A stretch of 64,000 nucleotides of DNA from Cohnella luojiensis. Lineage in GTDB: Bacteria; Bacillota; Bacilli; Paenibacillales; Paenibacillaceae. The number at the start of each line of letters is the position of its first letter. Position 1 is the first letter of the stretch. Under the pieces are notes generated by a model. The model had not been told where the DNA came from. It made no database searches and saw only the letters and a program-made list of their open reading frames with translations. The stretch spans positions 35,909 through 99,908 of the forward strand of contig NZ_SOMN01000019.1 in NCBI RefSeq assembly GCF_004564235.1, written 5' to 3'. The translations under genes were made by a program, and so were the position numbers. This document shows, one piece after another, positions 62,497 through 64,000 of this stretch.

Positions 62497-62566
62497 CTTG
62501 CAGCCCCCCTGGTAGCAAATTTAAGAAAAATTTAATTTTCTCTTTTATTATGTTGGAACCTAGGGA

Positions 62567-62592
62567 ATAAGAATATTGTCGATTGTTCTTAT
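62567..62592. promoter_or_regulatory. Inverted repeat upstream of the chemotaxis operon
   Basis: ATAAGAA (62567-62573) and TTCTTAT (62586-62592) form a perfect 7-bp inverted repeat with a 12-base spacer about 70 bases before the first MCP gene. TTGTCGA also occurs twice, 20 bases apart. A candidate operator, perhaps for the adjacent LuxR-type regulator. Confidence 0.45.
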
Positions 62593-62663
62593 ATTTTGTC
62601 GAATCATGGAGCGCCAAATAGGAATGATCTCCTATTGATTTTCATTCCGTCCGATTCACGAAT

Positions 62664-62698
62664 ATACAAAAAAACCCTTAGCGTTCAGCGTAAGGGTT
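62664..62698 (-). terminator. Terminator of the LuxR-type gene
   Basis: On the minus strand AACCCTTA and TAAGGGTT (8 bp, 10-base loop) are followed by seven T residues, 15 bases after the stop. Confidence 0.82.
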
Positions 62699-62712
62699 GC
62701 AGGAATAAGGAA

Positions 62713-63594
62713 TTAACATCCATAACCTTCATTCATTTGATAAACTTTGGCCATCGCTTGGGTACGGTCGTGGACGCCAATCTTCTGGAAAATATTCGTC
62801 AGGTGGTTCTTCACCGTATGGTCGCTAATGAACAGCATTTTGGCAATCTCCCGATTGCTGCAGCCTTTGACGACCAGCTTTAGAACTTCCTTTTCCCGCC
62901 GCGTTAGCAGGATCGTTTCAATCATCTTCGTGATTCCCGCCGGCGTCTCTACACTTCTCTCCTCTGCGAATGAAAGTTTGGATACCACCATATCGGTATA
63001 ATCCTTATGGCGTCCGGCCATAAAAATCCTAAATCGTTCGTATAAATCGTGATCCACCCTGTTCACTACGTTCGAAGTTCCGGCTCTGTCATTCCCCTTT
63101 AAGCACTGAAACACAAGCACGAGAACCTGCGAACCGAAGCGGTAGGAACTACTTCCTACCGGATCCCGTTCGTTCTCCGCCATGATCGCCCGATAGCCCT
63201 CGACGATCTCCACAAACGGCCGATTGGGGAAGGTCTCCTGCAGAAGATCGAGGTCATATCCCGCAAGCAGGCAAGCTTGGGCGATATCATAGATGTCGCT
63301 AACCGAAAAATGGAGCTGGCTTGCAAAGGAAACCGCGAGTTCTTGCGCCTTCAAAGAAAGATCGTAAGCCTGTTTATCCCAATGCTTCATGGCTTGGTGC
63401 AGCAAAACAATCTGTTGACGATCGGCCGGCATATATAAAATGGCTTGTTTGGTCAACTGTTCGAGCATTTCTTCCATGCACTCTAATCGCTTGTGGAATC
63501 CGCTATTCTCGTGTCCGGCCAACTTGGCGAGCAACTCGGCTAATCTTTCTTCATATGCCGCAAACACATCCTGTAGACGCTGCATCTTCTTCAT
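62713..63594 (-). CDS. LuxR-type transcriptional regulator
   Basis: 293-residue protein. The C-terminal helix-turn-helix of the LuxR/FixJ type is clear: [45 protein letters not shown] (about 228-275). The N-terminal 220 residues are helical and not a receiver domain (no Asp-Asp/Lys pattern); a coiled-coil-like start ([21 protein letters not shown]) is visible. A ligand or partner cannot be assigned. It lies upstream of, and in the same direction as, the chemotaxis operon but is separated by a terminator and an inverted repeat, so it may regulate it. Confidence 0.85.
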   Translation of the reverse strand: MKKMQRLQDVFAAYEERLAELLAKLAGHENSGFHKRLECMEEMLEQLTKQAILYMPADRQQIVLLHQAMKHWDKQAYDLSLKAQELAVSFASQLHFSVSDIYDIAQACLLAGYDLDLLQETFPNRPFVEIVEGYRAIMAENERDPVGSSSYRFGSQVLVLVFQCLKGNDRAGTSNVVNRVDHDLYERFRIFMAGRHKDYTDMVVSKLSFAEERSVETPAGITKMIETILLTRREKEVLKLVVKGCSNREIAKMLFISDHTVKNHLTNIFQKIGVHDRTQAMAKVYQMNEGYGC

Positions 63595-63687
63595 GTTGTA
63601 TCCACCTCACAGGTCCGACTAATTCTCCGAAAATTAGCCAAATAGTTTCGTATTATTTAATATCGGAAAAATAACCTCCATTGTTAG

Positions 63688-63891
63688 TGGGTAATATTTC
63701 CTGACCAAAACTGGAGTCTAGGTCAGACAGCTATCTTGCATGGAATTGGCGGAACAGAGATTGTATATACCAAATGGTTCGATTCCGCAGCTCTTGGAGA
63801 TTATGGAGTCCACCCTTCATTTCTAGTTGTAGAAAATACACTAAGAAACACAATACTCACTCGTTTGAAGACACTATATAGACGGCAATAA
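63688..63891 (+). other. Possible gene fragment without a start
   Basis: An open frame of 67 codons bounded by stops encodes, in its middle, HGIGGTEIVYTKWFDSAALG and GVHPSFLVVENTLRN, which reads like real protein rather than random sequence. There is no start codon or ribosome binding site. It may be the end of a broken gene. Not recognised. Confidence 0.25.
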
Positions 63892-63899
63892 AGAAGGCA

Positions 63900-64000
63900 T
63901 CATAATTTAATACAAAGCCGATCAATAATTGTCATCGGAGTTTTGCTTATTTCTTCAGTGAAGCTTTTTACTGCAGTTCTTATCTCGTCTACTGTTTCAA
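63900..64000 (-). mobile_element. IS630-family transposase, C-terminal end (runs off right edge)
   Basis: The minus-strand frame entering from the right edge encodes ETVDEIRTAVKSFTEEISKT followed by PMTIIDRLCIKL and a stop, the usual ending of IS630-type transposases. Only 32 residues are visible. The element boundary would lie near 63,880-63,900. Confidence 0.5.

Overview
The window looks like chromosome from an endospore-forming member of the Paenibacillaceae (Paenibacillus/Cohnella type), of moderate GC. The evidence is a YesN/YesM-type two-component pair next to an aldouronate (glucuronoxylan) utilisation operon, the Firmicute block gdpP-rplI-dnaB-purA, a complete walR-walK-yycH-yycI-walJ cluster, a gerA-type germination operon, a bmrC/bmrD-type ABC pair, and Bacillus-style ribosome binding sites, sigma-A promoters and Rho-independent terminators. 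No rRNA or convincing tRNA gene was seen.

Layout. 1-9.98 kb: two-component system (the response regulator runs off the left edge), lipoprotein binding protein, two permeases, intracellular GH10 xylanase and GH67 alpha-glucuronidase. A near-consensus cre site lies at the promoter and a long hairpin separates the binding-protein gene from the permeases. 10-16.1 kb: ArsR repressor and SulP transporter sharing an operator-like motif, an LCP cell-wall enzyme behind an ECF-like promoter, a CBS protein and a membrane-anchored amidohydrolase lacking part of its metal site. 16.2-22.8 kb: MazG-like protein, DUF2232 membrane protein, gdpP, rplI, dnaB, and purA with two inverted PurR boxes. 22.85-23.7 kb: an IS110 remnant interrupted by a heptanucleotide repeat, then repeat-rich DNA. 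23.7-34 kb: a membrane protein, an M23 peptidase, the wal cluster, HtrA and a CxxH/CxxC protein.

34.2-38.95 kb: the most interesting region. A promoter, a 31-codon leader ORF whose ribosome binding site is closed by a 12-bp inverted repeat, a competing antiterminator pairing and a strong terminator precede a heterodimeric multidrug ABC transporter of the BmrC/BmrD type. The two ABC genes are separated by seven copies of a 51-bp tandem repeat. 39.2-44.6 kb: germination operon B-A-B-C plus a small membrane protein; the A gene appears to start at CTG. 44.6-50.8 kb: a Fur-box-like promoter with no obvious gene, a DUF1540 gene, a DEAD-box helicase with a huge Gly/Arg tail, a CHASE-GGDEF-EAL protein, a TetR gene with an internal deletion, ywbE and rlmH.

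51-54.5 kb: an AT-richer, probably acquired island holding a two-component system, a lipoprotein and a methyltransferase. 54.6-63.6 kb, minus strand: a compact chemotaxis operon (two MCPs, cheW, cheA, cheR, cheB, no cheY) next to a LuxR-type regulator. The right edge holds gene debris and the end of an IS630-type transposase. A 100-bp structured element occurs twice without gaps (about 32.3 and 47.3 kb), and a REP-like palindromic dimer also occurs twice (about 39.0 and 45.1 kb). Neither is explained by any gene call.
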